Below are positions 7,555 to 16,730 of a DNA stretch of 64,000 bases, in pieces (the stretch's first letter is position 1; each line of letters begins with the position of its first letter). This DNA is from an uncultured Ruminococcus sp. Its GTDB lineage: Bacteria; Bacillota_A; Clostridia; Oscillospirales; Ruminococcaceae. A program made the translations under genes and the position numbers. The stretch covers positions 88,158 to 152,157 of the forward strand of contig ONBA01000001.1 in the NCBI GenBank assembly GCA_900315975.1. Direction: 5' to 3'. Under the pieces are notes generated by a model. That model did not search any database and was not told where the DNA came from. It was given only the letters and a program-made list of their open reading frames with translations.

Positions 7555-9846
7555 TCAGCTTGTTGAGAGTTCAGAATAATGCATTAGTATACAGCTTGCA
7601 TCTTTTGCGTCTATGATACTGTTGCCGTCATAGTCGGAATATTTCTCCATTTCAGGAGGTATTTCACCTTTTCCGCCTACAGAAAGTGACGAATAATGTG
7701 CGAGCACCATACTCGCATCTCTTGCATCAACTACTCCGTTTCCGTCAGCATCACCCATACTGCACTTTATAATTGTTACAGTCACCTCTCCGTCAGGAAC
7801 ACCGTTCCTGCTGAGGATCATGATTTCATCGTGCCTGCCGGGTTTGATTTCCGCATTTACGGAACTATCAGGCAGATAGGTCTTGCCTCCGAAATTGACT
7901 GAAGCTGTTGATTTCGGACGAAAGCATATGCTGTCAGCATCTTCGTCTGCTTCTATAATAATATGTGGATTTGCGTCATCAAATGTGCAATTCTGAGTTT
8001 TTCCTTTTTTTCCATTTGAATATGTGTGGTATGACATCGCACTCAATGCCGCTTTTTCTGGATAATACCGCCTGCTTACAGCATTTGAACCGTCAGGTTC
8101 AGTCGATGCATAAATTTCTGTAACATTTTTTATTTCTATAGGTGAATCATATTTCACAAACTTTGTGTCCTCGGAAGTTCTGAAATAGACCTCTTTTCCC
8201 TCTTTTGAAATAAGTGTTACCTTTTCTCCGGCAGGTACTCCTCCTGAAATATGTGAAAATGTGACATCACCGAGGTCATTAGCGTATGCTTTCAGCGATA
8301 TGTTACCGATTATCGCTGATACACTCCCCTCTGCAAACATTTTTCTGAACTTTTCAAGTGTCTTAGCCGCTTTATTGAGTTCTTCAGTTTCATCATCTTC
8401 AATGCCGTCATACAGGTCCTCTTCAAGAGTCACAAGCAATTCCTGTTCATCTTCCTCAGTGTATTCAATGGCTGTCTGAGAAGTATCCTCCCAATTTTTT
8501 CCGTCCGCACTGAGAAAACTTTCATTTTTACCTGTATGCGACTTTATCCCGTCTGTTGTTGTGTAGCTTCCGAGGTCAGTCACTTTTCCTGTTGTATCAT
8601 CTGTTACCCTCAGACACGACTCAACCGGTATCAGGAATGAAGAATCGTCGTTTTTCAGCTTCACAACAACTGAAAAGTCCTCTTTTCCTTCATCACCTGC
8701 AACTACAGCTTCATCAAGGTCAAGAGTTACATATCCAGTGAGTTTCTCATTTCCTGTAGTAACTGACGAGGCAATTCCCGAAGTCGGGTCAGATTTATCT
8801 GAAAGTCCGGTGTATACTGTTATTTCGTACTCCGTATCAGGCTTGCATATATATGTTCCTATAGAGTCGATACGTACAGGCTTTTCCACTGTAAAAACGT
8901 TAGCCATATACACTTCCCCTGTTTCATCGGAATCGTCATACGGAGAAAGTGTCTGAAGCGGCACATATGTATCATGCTGAAAATTGTACTTGTAGTCATC
9001 GCCGCTTCTGAGTTCATACACAGCAAAGTCCGAAAGTGACCTGTCCTCATAGGATATCCATATGTATCCATCATCACCATACTGTTCTCCCCAGCTGTTT
9101 TTTACAAGCCATGCACCGTCTTTTTCAGCTGGTATCTTGAAATTCTCTGCCGGGAAACTGTCATCCCAGCCGATTATCGCAACTGAATGATTCGCAAATC
9201 GCGGCTTCTTCCGGCTGTTTGTCGAGCAGAGAGTGTAATCATAACATTTACTTGAATCAGAATAATATGCAACGTCTACAGCAAGTCCACTGCTGACAAA
9301 CTGCTTTACGAGGTCGTTTACCTCCGACTCATCTGTACGCTCCTTGTTATAGTCAAACATATACGCATTTTTCAGCATATACGGATGCTCATTCTTTAAC
9401 GCGGCAACAGCATTTTCATCATCGAAAAAACCGGTATCACCGTATTTCAGCATCTGCTCGTACTCAGGACCTATCCACTGCGCCCACAAAGATGTTACAG
9501 TTGCCGAAGTACCGCCAAGTTTCATAAGCGACTCAATATCAGATGCCGTGTGTTTTATCTGGTCGTCGCCGTAATATGTATAATAAGCAGTGTGAAACTC
9601 AGAAAGGTCGACCGATGGTATCGCTCTGACCAGACTGCTCTCAGCGCTTGCTATAGCCGAATGTGCCCAACAGGTACCGTATATCCCCTGATTTTTGACC
9701 GGTGTAACAGGATAAACTTCCCTCATATCAAACCGCTCCGGAAACTGCTTCTGCTCCGTTTCACCGGCATATGCCGCAAGATGAGCAGTGTTCATCAGAA
9801 CTGCCGCAACCGAACCTGATACAATTTTTTTAAGCAATCTGACCAT
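7555..9846 (-). CDS. Secreted papain-like cysteine protease with C-terminal dockerin
   Basis: Protein of 763 residues: signal peptide (about 1-27); a C1 peptidase domain (about 40-280) with catalytic Cys in GTCWAHS (Cys59), His in FANHSVAIIGW and Asn in VKNSWG; a beta-rich lectin-like region after it; then a cell-surface-style middle; and a type I dockerin at the C terminus (about 695-763). The dockerin has two calcium loops (DADGNGVVDARDAS and DYDGNSIIDAKDAS). A dockerin attaches enzymes to cohesins on a scaffoldin, so this is likely a cellulosomal or cell-surface protease. The ATG at 9846, one base after the preceding stop, is preferred over a TTG at 9855. It is the last gene of a four-gene operon. 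Confidence 0.92.
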   Translation of the reverse strand: MVRLLKKIVSGSVAAVLMNTAHLAAYAGETEQKQFPERFDMREVYPVTPVKNQGIYGTCWAHSAIASAESSLVRAIPSVDLSEFHTAYYTYYGDDQIKHTASDIESLMKLGGTSATVTSLWAQWIGPEYEQMLKYGDTGFFDDENAVAALKNEHPYMLKNAYMFDYNKERTDESEVNDLVKQFVSSGLAVDVAYYSDSSKCYDYTLCSTNSRKKPRFANHSVAIIGWDDSFPAENFKIPAEKDGAWLVKNSWGEQYGDDGYIWISYEDRSLSDFAVYELRSGDDYKYNFQHDTYVPLQTLSPYDDSDETGEVYMANVFTVEKPVRIDSIGTYICKPDTEYEITVYTGLSDKSDPTSGIASSVTTGNEKLTGYVTLDLDEAVVAGDEGKEDFSVVVKLKNDDSSFLIPVESCLRVTDDTTGKVTDLGSYTTTDGIKSHTGKNESFLSADGKNWEDTSQTAIEYTEEDEQELLVTLEEDLYDGIEDDETEELNKAAKTLEKFRKMFAEGSVSAIIGNISLKAYANDLGDVTFSHISGGVPAGEKVTLISKEGKEVYFRTSEDTKFVKYDSPIEIKNVTEIYASTEPDGSNAVSRRYYPEKAALSAMSYHTYSNGKKGKTQNCTFDDANPHIIIEADEDADSICFRPKSTASVNFGGKTYLPDSSVNAEIKPGRHDEIMILSRNGVPDGEVTVTIIKCSMGDADGNGVVDARDASMVLAHYSSLSVGGKGEIPPEMEKYSDYDGNSIIDAKDASCILMHYSELSTS

Positions 9847-9847
9847 A

Positions 9848-10087
9848 TCAGCCAAGTTTCTCGTTTTTTCTGTATGCGGCTATTATCTTCTCTCTGTCAA
9901 CAGTAAACATTCCATCAGGTTCAATTGTACAGATATTTACCTGTTTACTTTTCAGTCCGCATCTGTACATATAATTCTTAGCTTGTCTCTCAGTTTTGAA
10001 CCAGCGTGCAAACGCTTTACACGTTACACTGAGCTTTGATGAAGAGACATATAAACCGTCGCTTTTTTTCTGTATAATATATTTCAT
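9848..10087 (-). CDS. Small hypothetical protein, 79 residues
   Basis: I do not recognise this protein. It is basic and cytoplasmic-looking, with no signal or membrane segment, a conserved-looking aromatic/charged stretch (FARWFKTERQAKNYMYRCG) and two cysteines. It starts six bases after the YdcF-like stop behind GGTAGG and ends one base before the protease ATG, so it is almost certainly translated with them. The tight packing is the main reason to accept it as real. Confidence 0.75.
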   Translation of the reverse strand: MKYIIQKKSDGLYVSSSKLSVTCKAFARWFKTERQAKNYMYRCGLKSKQVNICTIEPDGMFTVDREKIIAAYRKNEKLG

Positions 10088-10093
10088 AATATC

Positions 10094-10867
10094 CTACCTT
10101 ATTATATAGTATATAATTCCGAACCACTCACGTACCCAGTATGTCGGTACAAGCCACCACGGAGTGTGTGCTGATATATTATATGCTCTCATTCCCAGTT
10201 TTTCAGCCTTCATATCAGAACGCAGCTGATGAAAACCGTCGGTTACTATCGTAATATGTTCGGGAAGTCCCTCACGTCTGATGATATCCTGTGAAAAGCG
10301 GAGATTCTCGTCCGTATCCGTGGACTTGTCCTCCATATAGATACGTTCCGGAGCTATACCTCTGTCGACAAGATAGTCCCTCATGCACTGAGCTTCACTT
10401 ATTATCTCGTCGTCGCCCTTTCCGCCGGAAACTATTACTTTTACATCAGGCTCCTCTGTCAGATACTCATACGCGGCATTTAGTCTGCGTCCGAGCATTA
10501 AGCTCGGAGCTCCGTTTTTGACCTTGCACCCAAGCACAACTACAGTTGTATCAGTATTCTTCGGTCTGTCGGTCATCTCCCTGAACATGAAACCGCTTAT
10601 CACAGCCGCAAGTATCACGCATAGTGCCGCAAAAGACGCTGTAACAAATATTAAAACACGTCCGGCTCTGCTCTCCCACATACGTGAGACTATTCCGGTA
10701 AACTTGTCCCAATAAACGAAAAGCGCGGTCAGCGCGGCTGTTATCACCGCTCCTGCACAGTTTCCGAGGTTGATTATGCCTGTTCCCATAGGAAGCAGGA
10801 AAAGTATCATCATGATAAAAGAAATGAGAGCAGGTACAGCTCTCATTCCTGTCTTTAATAAGTCCAT
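10094..10867 (-). CDS. YdcF/ElyC/SanA family (DUF218) membrane protein
   Basis: Protein of 257 residues with two to three N-terminal helices (about residues 8-85), then a DUF218 domain. Family marks are VVVLGCKVKNGAPS, the LMLGRRLNAA helix and the VSGGKGDDE loop followed by EAQCMRDYL. Members of this group are linked to envelope polysaccharide or lipid-carrier metabolism in Gram-negatives, but the reaction is not settled. The ATG at 10867 lies one base after the PHP gene stop, indicating coupling. Confidence 0.88.
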   Translation of the reverse strand: MDLLKTGMRAVPALISFIMMILFLLPMGTGIINLGNCAGAVITAALTALFVYWDKFTGIVSRMWESRAGRVLIFVTASFAALCVILAAVISGFMFREMTDRPKNTDTTVVVLGCKVKNGAPSLMLGRRLNAAYEYLTEEPDVKVIVSGGKGDDEIISEAQCMRDYLVDRGIAPERIYMEDKSTDTDENLRFSQDIIRREGLPEHITIVTDGFHQLRSDMKAEKLGMRAYNISAHTPWWLVPTYWVREWFGIIYYIIR

Positions 10868-10868
10868 T

Positions 10869-11705
10869 TCAGTCTTTCTTTGCTGCAAGCTTGATTATCC
10901 TTTCAAGGTCATGCTGTGATGTTGTTTCGCTTCCGAGATGAGTAGGAACACTGTTATAAAGTCCATGGAAGTCCGAACCGCCTGTTCTGATAAGGTCATA
11001 CTTGTCAGCGATATCGCTTAGCTGTTTGCGGTAATCCTCGTCAGCGGAATAGTGACCTATCTCAACTCCGTCTATCTTCCCCTTCTTTGCAAGTTCTTCA
11101 AGGAGTTCGATATTGTCATACTGTGCAGGGTGAGCCATTACGGCTACTCCGCGTGCAGTATGGATAAGGTCGATAACAAAGTTTACATCAGGATACTCAC
11201 GTTCAACGTAGCAGCTTCCTTTCTTCGGATTAAAAAGTTCACTGTCAAGCTGACCGTAGAATTCAAGTGCATATCCGTAATCAATAAGTGCACGCATTAT
11301 ATGCTGCTTGAAAATGCTCTTTGAAGCAGTGGTATGCTTTAGAATACTCTCGATGGTTATCGGGTATTTCTGCATGACCTTTTCAATCATTTCCTTTGAA
11401 CACGCTTTTCTTATCTCGCATGATTTAAGGCAGAGTCCCTCAAGACGGTCGGGTTTCTGCGGAGCATAGCAAAGAATATGGACCTTGCTGTTTCTCTCCT
11501 TATCCCACGCAGAAAGCTCAACTCCGTGAAGTATCTTAACGCCCTCACGCTGACCGATAACATCAGCTCTTGAAAATGAAGCCATCGTGTCGTGGTCAGT
11601 AATTGAAAGCCAGTCTATGCCTGTACGTTTTGCCTGAGCTATTATGTCCTCAATACCGAGTGAACCGTCAGAAAGTTTGGTGTGACAATGCAGATCGCAG
11701 ATCAT
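10869..11705 (-). CDS. PHP-domain metal-dependent phosphoesterase (TrpH/YciV-like)
   Basis: Protein of 278 residues. PHP motifs are visible: DLHCHTKLSDG at residues 4-14, TDHDTM near 42, a glutamate in HGVELSAW near 66, VAVMAHPAQY near 195 and GGSDFHG near 248, together building a trinuclear metal site. Relatives act as 3',5'-nucleotide phosphatases or 5'-3' exonucleases on short RNA/DNA. I start at the ATG at 11705 with GAGGTTG upstream; the longer frame lacks a binding site. First gene of the four-gene operon ending in the dockerin protease. Confidence 0.9.
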   Translation of the reverse strand: MICDLHCHTKLSDGSLGIEDIIAQAKRTGIDWLSITDHDTMASFSRADVIGQREGVKILHGVELSAWDKERNSKVHILCYAPQKPDRLEGLCLKSCEIRKACSKEMIEKVMQKYPITIESILKHTTASKSIFKQHIMRALIDYGYALEFYGQLDSELFNPKKGSCYVEREYPDVNFVIDLIHTARGVAVMAHPAQYDNIELLEELAKKGKIDGVEIGHYSADEDYRKQLSDIADKYDLIRTGGSDFHGLYNSVPTHLGSETTSQHDLERIIKLAAKKD

Positions 11706-11816
11706 AAGATACAACCTCTTTTCCAAGCCGCAGCAAAGCTGCTTGCGCGGCAGACAGAATATATATATACATAATATGTTAAAATGCAACAAACAAGAAG
11801 TCAATGCAGCGATAAT

Positions 11817-11845
11817 ATTATATCATATATCACGACAAATTTCAA
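11817..11845 (-). promoter_or_regulatory. Promoter upstream of the PHP-protease operon
   Basis: TTGAAA (11840-11845), 17 bases and TATAAT (11817-11822) on the minus strand, about 110 bases before the PHP start. A second weaker match (TTGACT-17-TAACAT) lies just downstream. The rest of 11706-11954 is AT-rich and holds no gene. Confidence 0.7.
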
Positions 11846-11954
11846 GTGTTTTTGTTCATATTTTCATAACATTTTTATGGAAGTATCAAAATCATGCGAA
11901 TTATAGCCAAATTCTTTTATAACAATGTATGAAGTTTTTGCATCTGTGACCTGA

Positions 11955-12776
11955 TTATTGCAGTGCAGAATAGAGTTCGCCTTTTTTGTAGCCTGTCTCC
12001 TTCGCGACTGCCTTGCAGGCATCAGTAGGCTTTTCGCCCATTTCTATCAGCTTTTTCACCTGTTCAAGTGCCTGTTCAAGAGTCAGCTTTTCCGCTTCAC
12101 CGCTCATTCCCTCAACTACAAGTACATACTCGCCGCGCGGCTCATTTTCTGAATAATATGCCTTTGCCTCTTCGAGTGTGAAACGCAGTGTCTCTTCATG
12201 AAGCTTTGTTATCTCGCGGCAGAGTGATATTTTTCTGTCGCCGCCAAAAGTTTCTGCGAGGTCGGACAGCGTAGCTCGCAGCTTATGCGGAGCTTCATAG
12301 AATATCATTACTCCAGTCTCGCTGCGGATAAGTTCTAAACGTTCAGCACGTTCCTTTTTAGGAACAGGAAGGAATCCCTCGAATGTGAAACGTCCCACAT
12401 GAAGTCCCGAAAGTGCAGCAGCAGTTGTGACAGCAGCTGGTCCTGGAACAGCCTTTACGTCGATTCCATTCTCGTACGCAAGCTTTACAAGCACCTCTCC
12501 GGGGTCGGAGATACACGGCATTCCCGCATCGGTCACAACTCCGCAGCTCTGCCCGGAAATCAGTCTGTCGATGATGTGCTGAGCTTCCGCGCGTGAGCTG
12601 TGTTCATGAAAGCTGACAAGCTCATTCTTTATCTCGTAACGATTTAGCAGCTTCAGTGTTACTCTTGTATCTTCGGCACATATGAAGTCTGCCTCCTCAA
12701 GCATTCTCAGCTGACGGAGAGTAATGTCCTCCATGTTGCCTATCGGTGTACCTATAATATAAAGTGTACCGCTCAT
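11955..12776 (-). CDS. rsmI: 16S rRNA (cytidine(1402)-2'-O)-methyltransferase
   Basis: Tetrapyrrole-methylase-fold enzyme of 273 residues that methylates the 2'-O of C1402 in 16S rRNA using SAM. Family marks are LYIIGTPIGNMEDIT at the N terminus, AEDTRVTLKLL near 36, the VTDAGMPCISDPGE loop near 81 and PGPAAVTTAAALSG near 108. Length is normal. It overlaps trmN6 by four bases, as in Bacillus where yabB and yabC are neighbours. Last gene of the seven-gene RNA-modification operon. Confidence 0.95.
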   Translation of the reverse strand: MSGTLYIIGTPIGNMEDITLRQLRMLEEADFICAEDTRVTLKLLNRYEIKNELVSFHEHSSRAEAQHIIDRLISGQSCGVVTDAGMPCISDPGEVLVKLAYENGIDVKAVPGPAAVTTAAALSGLHVGRFTFEGFLPVPKKERAERLELIRSETGVMIFYEAPHKLRATLSDLAETFGGDRKISLCREITKLHEETLRFTLEEAKAYYSENEPRGEYVLVVEGMSGEAEKLTLEQALEQVKKLIEMGEKPTDACKAVAKETGYKKGELYSALQ

Positions 12777-13495
12777 TCCTGCTCCTTTCCTGTAGCGTAT
12801 ATTCTTTTCAGCTCGTCTGTGAAATCGTCGCCGCTGCGGATATACAGCTGAGGCTCTACCTTCATGAACGGCTTCGAGCCCTTCTTGCCTTCAATAAGAA
12901 ACAGCCACGGAGCTTCCTCCGGACCTTTTGATACCATTCGCAGCCGCTTCGGTTCTATGTCGTGCGACTTCATTGCAAATATGACATCGCTCAAGCGTTC
13001 CGGACGATTGCACACACAAAGTCTGCCGCCATATTTAAGAAGTTTTGAAGCTGCCGCACAAACATCGTCAATAGTACAAAGTATCTCGTGACGCGCTATA
13101 CGCTGAGCAGTTATCACACTCTGAAATCCGGCATTATCAGCCTTATACGGCGGATTGCACGTTACAAGGTCGAGTCTGCCGAGAGGAGCATCGTCCCACA
13201 ATTCCTTCAGGTCTGCACATACCGGAATAATGCCCGAAACCTCACTCCGCTCAATTCCGAGCCGCAGCTGCTCTATCGCACCCTCCTGTATATCGACAGC
13301 ATACGTAACCTGCGGCGGCTTATATTTCTGCATTATAAGCGGTATTATACCGCAGCCTGTTCCGAGGTCGCATACCTTGTCCTTCTGCCTGTATCCGGAA
13401 AAATCCGTCAGCAGAAAAGCGTCCGTGCCGAAACGGTGGTCACTGCTCGCACAGACATATATTTTTTCAGTTAGCTTTTCAAATTTGTATTCCAT
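12773..13495 (-). CDS. trmN6: tRNA1(Val) adenine-N6-methyltransferase-like protein
   Basis: Class I SAM methyltransferase of 240 residues. Motif I is LGTGCGIIPL near residue 44 and the catalytic NPPY motif of N6-adenine methylases is at CNPPYKA near 116. E. coli TrmN6 modifies A37 of tRNA-Val; the Gram-positive YabB group is assumed to act similarly, but this is not proven from sequence. It overlaps rsmI by four bases, an arrangement kept in many Firmicutes. Confidence 0.87.
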   Translation of the reverse strand: MEYKFEKLTEKIYVCASSDHRFGTDAFLLTDFSGYRQKDKVCDLGTGCGIIPLIMQKYKPPQVTYAVDIQEGAIEQLRLGIERSEVSGIIPVCADLKELWDDAPLGRLDLVTCNPPYKADNAGFQSVITAQRIARHEILCTIDDVCAAASKLLKYGGRLCVCNRPERLSDVIFAMKSHDIEPKRLRMVSKGPEEAPWLFLIEGKKGSKPFMKVEPQLYIRSGDDFTDELKRIYATGKEQE

Positions 13496-13536
13496 GATAC
13501 TTCCTATCTATATAAATCAGAATTAAGAGTTACCGG

Positions 13537-14049
13537 TCATATGTATTCTATGCCTGCTTTACGGAGTTTTTCACGTCCCTTTGCCTGTTTGCCCTCCGGA
13601 AATACTGAAACAGTTCCGCTGCGGACTATCTTCGCGGTTATTCCGCGCTTTACAGCTCCGAGAGCTGTGGAAGTCACACAGCCAAACTCGTCAAGTCCGC
13701 AGATATGCAGTTCATCGTATCCTTTTTCATTTACCATTTCCAGCAGCTTCTTATTTGTAAGAGCGTCGCCCAAAAGCTTGTCGAAACAGTAGTCCGATAC
13801 TATATCAAGTCCGCCATAAAGCTCCGCACCCTCAGTGCCGGCAATCGAATAGCCGAACAAAAGCCGGTTTGTCGGAAGATTCTGAATAATATGCCTGATA
13901 TATATCACATCGCTCCCATCATCGTCATATCGGTGTATCAGCGAGTTTACATCAGCCGTCAGCTTCTTTGTATCGTAGGCAAATCTACTTTTGCGTTTTT
14001 CATATAGGTAATCATTCTGCATATCTATTACAAGAAGTGCTGTTTTCAT
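13537..14049 (-). CDS. Isochorismatase-family cysteine hydrolase
   Basis: Protein of 170 residues with the cysteine hydrolase triad: Asp9 in ALLVIDMQNDYLY, a lysine in the middle region, and the catalytic Cys in LDEFGCVTSTALGA near residue 126. The family covers nicotinamidases, ureidoacrylate hydrolases and related amidases; the substrate cannot be assigned. It is 12 bases from mnmA and 41 from trmN6, so it is probably co-transcribed with them. Confidence 0.88.
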   Translation of the reverse strand: MKTALLVIDMQNDYLYEKRKSRFAYDTKKLTADVNSLIHRYDDDGSDVIYIRHIIQNLPTNRLLFGYSIAGTEGAELYGGLDIVSDYCFDKLLGDALTNKKLLEMVNEKGYDELHICGLDEFGCVTSTALGAVKRGITAKIVRSGTVSVFPEGKQAKGREKLRKAGIEYI

Positions 14050-14061
14050 AAGTTCCTCCGC

Positions 14062-15138
14062 TTATTTTATAGTTCCTCCGCCGACTACGACGTCTCCGTC
14101 ATACAAAACTACTGCCTGTCCGCTTGTTACAGCCCTCTGCGGTTCGTCAAATTCTACCTTGTACTCACCATTTCCGATGTATGAGACAACTGCCGGCTGT
14201 TCCTTCTGACTGTAGCGGGTCTTGGCTGTAACCCGCATAGGCTCGGTAATTTCAGCAACTGAGATGAGGTTGAAGTCGTCAGCAATGAGTGAATTTGTGT
14301 AAAGGTCTGCCTCGTCACCGAGAGTAACCGTGTTCGACTCAACGTCCTTGCAGACCACATATGCAGGCTTTCCGAGGGAAATGCCGAGGTGCTTGCGCTG
14401 TCCGACCGTATAGTTTATGATGCCCTTATGCTCACCGAGAACTTTTCCGCTTGTGTCAACAAAGTTTCCGTGCGGAGTCTCTATATTTTTGTACCGGTGT
14501 ATGAATCCTGCGTAATCACCGTCCGGCACGAAACAAATGTCCTGACTGTCAGGCTTATTTGAATTAACGAGCCCTGCCTTTTCTGCAAGCTCCCTGACCT
14601 GCGATTTTTCAAGCTCTCCAAGCGGGAAAATGGTATGCGAAAGCTGTTCCTGCGTCATTGAATAAAGTACATATGTCTGGTCTTTACTGCGGTCAGCAGG
14701 TCTGCGTAGTTCCCATCTTCCTGTGTTTTCATTGTATGCGATAACTGCATAATGACCGGTAGCTATACAGTCATAACCTAATTCCTGAGCTCTGAGAAGC
14801 ATTTTACCGAATTTGACGTGTCTGTTGCATTCTATGCACGGATTAGGCGTTCTGCCGCAAAGATAGCTCTGTGCAAACTGCTCCATAACGCACTCACGGA
14901 AGCAGTCCCTGAAATTGAACACCAGATGCTCAAATCCAAGCTTTCTTGCAACTTCACGCGCATCAAGCACATCTGAAAGTGCACAGCAGGTCTTTCCCTC
15001 TTTCTGTGCCTGAGCAATGTCCTCGTCGCCGAACATTTTCAGCGTCACTCCCATAACATCGTATCCACGCTCACGAAGGAGCATTGCCGCAACAGAGCTG
15101 TCAACTCCGCCGCTCATTCCAACCATTACCTTTTTCAT
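14062..15138 (-). CDS. mnmA: tRNA-specific 2-thiouridylase
   Basis: Enzyme of 358 residues that thiolates U34 of tRNA Lys, Glu and Gln. It has the PP-loop GMSGGVDSSVAAMLL at residues 8-22 and the two catalytic cysteines in TPNPCIECN (about residue 100) and DSQDICFVPDG (about 200). The C-terminal beta-barrel domain is intact and length is normal. It starts 13 bases after the HAD stop in the same operon. Confidence 0.97.
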   Translation of the reverse strand: MKKVMVGMSGGVDSSVAAMLLRERGYDVMGVTLKMFGDEDIAQAQKEGKTCCALSDVLDAREVARKLGFEHLVFNFRDCFRECVMEQFAQSYLCGRTPNPCIECNRHVKFGKMLLRAQELGYDCIATGHYAVIAYNENTGRWELRRPADRSKDQTYVLYSMTQEQLSHTIFPLGELEKSQVRELAEKAGLVNSNKPDSQDICFVPDGDYAGFIHRYKNIETPHGNFVDTSGKVLGEHKGIINYTVGQRKHLGISLGKPAYVVCKDVESNTVTLGDEADLYTNSLIADDFNLISVAEITEPMRVTAKTRYSQKEQPAVVSYIGNGEYKVEFDEPQRAVTSGQAVVLYDGDVVVGGGTIK

Positions 15139-15151
15139 ATCAGTATCCTTC

Positions 15152-15802
15152 TTATTTAAACAGAGCGGTAAGTCCGCTCATATCTTCAAAACAATAATCA
15201 GCGACCGCTTTTATCTCATTCCATTCAGCCGATGCCGCTTCATCGTATACCGCCGCGGTCACAAATCCGGCATCATGTGCAGTTTTGATACAATGAAGCG
15301 AATCTTCAACTACGAGCGTTTCTGCGGGAGATATCCCCATTTTGTCAGCTCCGCCGATGAATATATCCGGAAAACGTTTGCCATTCGGGTATTCCCTGTC
15401 AGTAAACAGAAACTTCATGCGGTCATATATTCCGCATCGTTTAAGTGCCGCTTCAGCGAGACGTTTATACGTAGCAGTCGCAACTCCATACGGAATATTC
15501 TTACTGTCAAGCAGGTCGAGTACATCTTCAACTCCGGGTTTTAATGGTATGCTCTCCTCGTACTCTATACGTACCATTTTCTCAATACGGCTGATGACGT
15601 CTTTAACAGTGCAGTCAAGTCCGAACTCTGTAATGAAGTACTGCGACGAATCTTCAATAGTCATCTTTTTCATTCTGTCGGAGATGTCATCCGGCGGGTC
15701 TGTAACACCGTTCTCATGCAGAAATCTGCGGTCAATGTCGTACCATATTCTCATTGAATCTATAAGTGTACCGTCAAGGTCAAATATTACCCCTTTTATC
15801 AC
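15152..15802 (-). CDS. HAD-superfamily phosphatase (beta-phosphoglucomutase-like)
   Basis: Protein of 216 residues with HAD motif I FDLDGTLIDS (nucleophile Asp8, Asp10), a helical cap, motif II near ATATYKR and motif III/IV as VVEDSLHCI. It belongs to the phosphoglycolate phosphatase/beta-phosphoglucomutase group; the substrate is open. The GTG at 15802 is the likely start: GGAGG lies seven bases upstream and it follows the stop of the C39-like gene by one base. Confidence 0.87.
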   Translation of the reverse strand: MIKGVIFDLDGTLIDSMRIWYDIDRRFLHENGVTDPPDDISDRMKKMTIEDSSQYFITEFGLDCTVKDVISRIEKMVRIEYEESIPLKPGVEDVLDLLDSKNIPYGVATATYKRLAEAALKRCGIYDRMKFLFTDREYPNGKRFPDIFIGGADKMGISPAETLVVEDSLHCIKTAHDAGFVTAAVYDEAASAEWNEIKAVADYCFEDMSGLTALFK

Positions 15803-15803
15803 T

Positions 15804-16727
15804 TTATCCCTCCTGTGATTCATCAGCAGGTTCAGGCGGACGATTAACAGCGAGCCATTCAGCTTTTTCACCGTCGTCCCTGAACTCCTTACCGGCAGTT
15901 TCAGCATTTCCGCAAAGAACTACCGCCTGCCTGCCCATTGAATCGTATATACGCTCAAAACGCTCCATGTCGTATTTGACATTTCCTACGAGCGGGTCAG
16001 CTACTTGCACCTTCTTCTCCTCCATGTCATAGCCGAATATAGTTACACAGTGCTGGCACGGATTAAAGTAGAAGTCCTCACCGCAGCCAAGTGTGAACTC
16101 GTACTCAGCATGGGTCTCATACTGATACATGGTAGTCCATATAACAGTTGGTCTGCCCTGCTCTATCTGATAGAATACACCTTCAAGCGGGGTACCTGTG
16201 AGGTCGACCGCATACCAGTCAGAACCTATGTAATCAAAGAAATCATCTGCCGCATTCACTATGACAGGTGCATTGCAGCCGAATCCATCTGTATGAGGAT
16301 TGCCGATATAGACCTCATTCATCGTGTAATAACCGATAGTATCGGTTTTGAGAAAAACATCTGCCATAGTGACCTTATCTGCACTGAATCCGTAGTAGTT
16401 GAGAGTCTGTGTAAGAGCAGTTATCTCACAGCCTGTAGGAAGTTCGGGATTCTGCATGACTGTTTCCATTTCAAGCGCACAGGCAGCCGGAAGTTCATAT
16501 CCCTCAGGCATGGCAATGTCTGTCACTTCCGGCTCGGAAACAGTCGTTTCAGCTTCAGTAGTGGGTTCCGGCTCTGTGGAAACAGGTCTGGACGTTTCAG
16601 TTTTTTCAGCAAAAACCTCCTCAGCCATATCTGACGATTCCGGTCGGACAAATGTGTCACCTCTGAACAGAATAAACAATACAGCGGTAACAAGTGTGAG
16701 CGCTGTAATAATAATTATCCTAACCAT
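15804..16727 (-). CDS. Membrane-anchored C39-like cysteine peptidase
   Basis: Protein of 307 residues with an N-terminal membrane anchor (residues 2-20), a threonine/glutamate-rich linker (about 35-75) and a C39_2-type papain-fold domain. The catalytic Cys is in LPTGCEITAL near residue 100, the His in CQHCVTIFGYD near 230, and the Asp in VADPLVG near 247. Such exported proteins are common in Ruminococcaceae; what they cut is unknown. It sits three bases after tmcAL, an odd partner for tRNA-modifying genes. Confidence 0.87.
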   Translation of the reverse strand: MVRIIIITALTLVTAVLFILFRGDTFVRPESSDMAEEVFAEKTETSRPVSTEPEPTTEAETTVSEPEVTDIAMPEGYELPAACALEMETVMQNPELPTGCEITALTQTLNYYGFSADKVTMADVFLKTDTIGYYTMNEVYIGNPHTDGFGCNAPVIVNAADDFFDYIGSDWYAVDLTGTPLEGVFYQIEQGRPTVIWTTMYQYETHAEYEFTLGCGEDFYFNPCQHCVTIFGYDMEEKKVQVADPLVGNVKYDMERFERIYDSMGRQAVVLCGNAETAGKEFRDDGEKAEWLAVNRPPEPADESQEG

Positions 16728-16730
16728 AAT

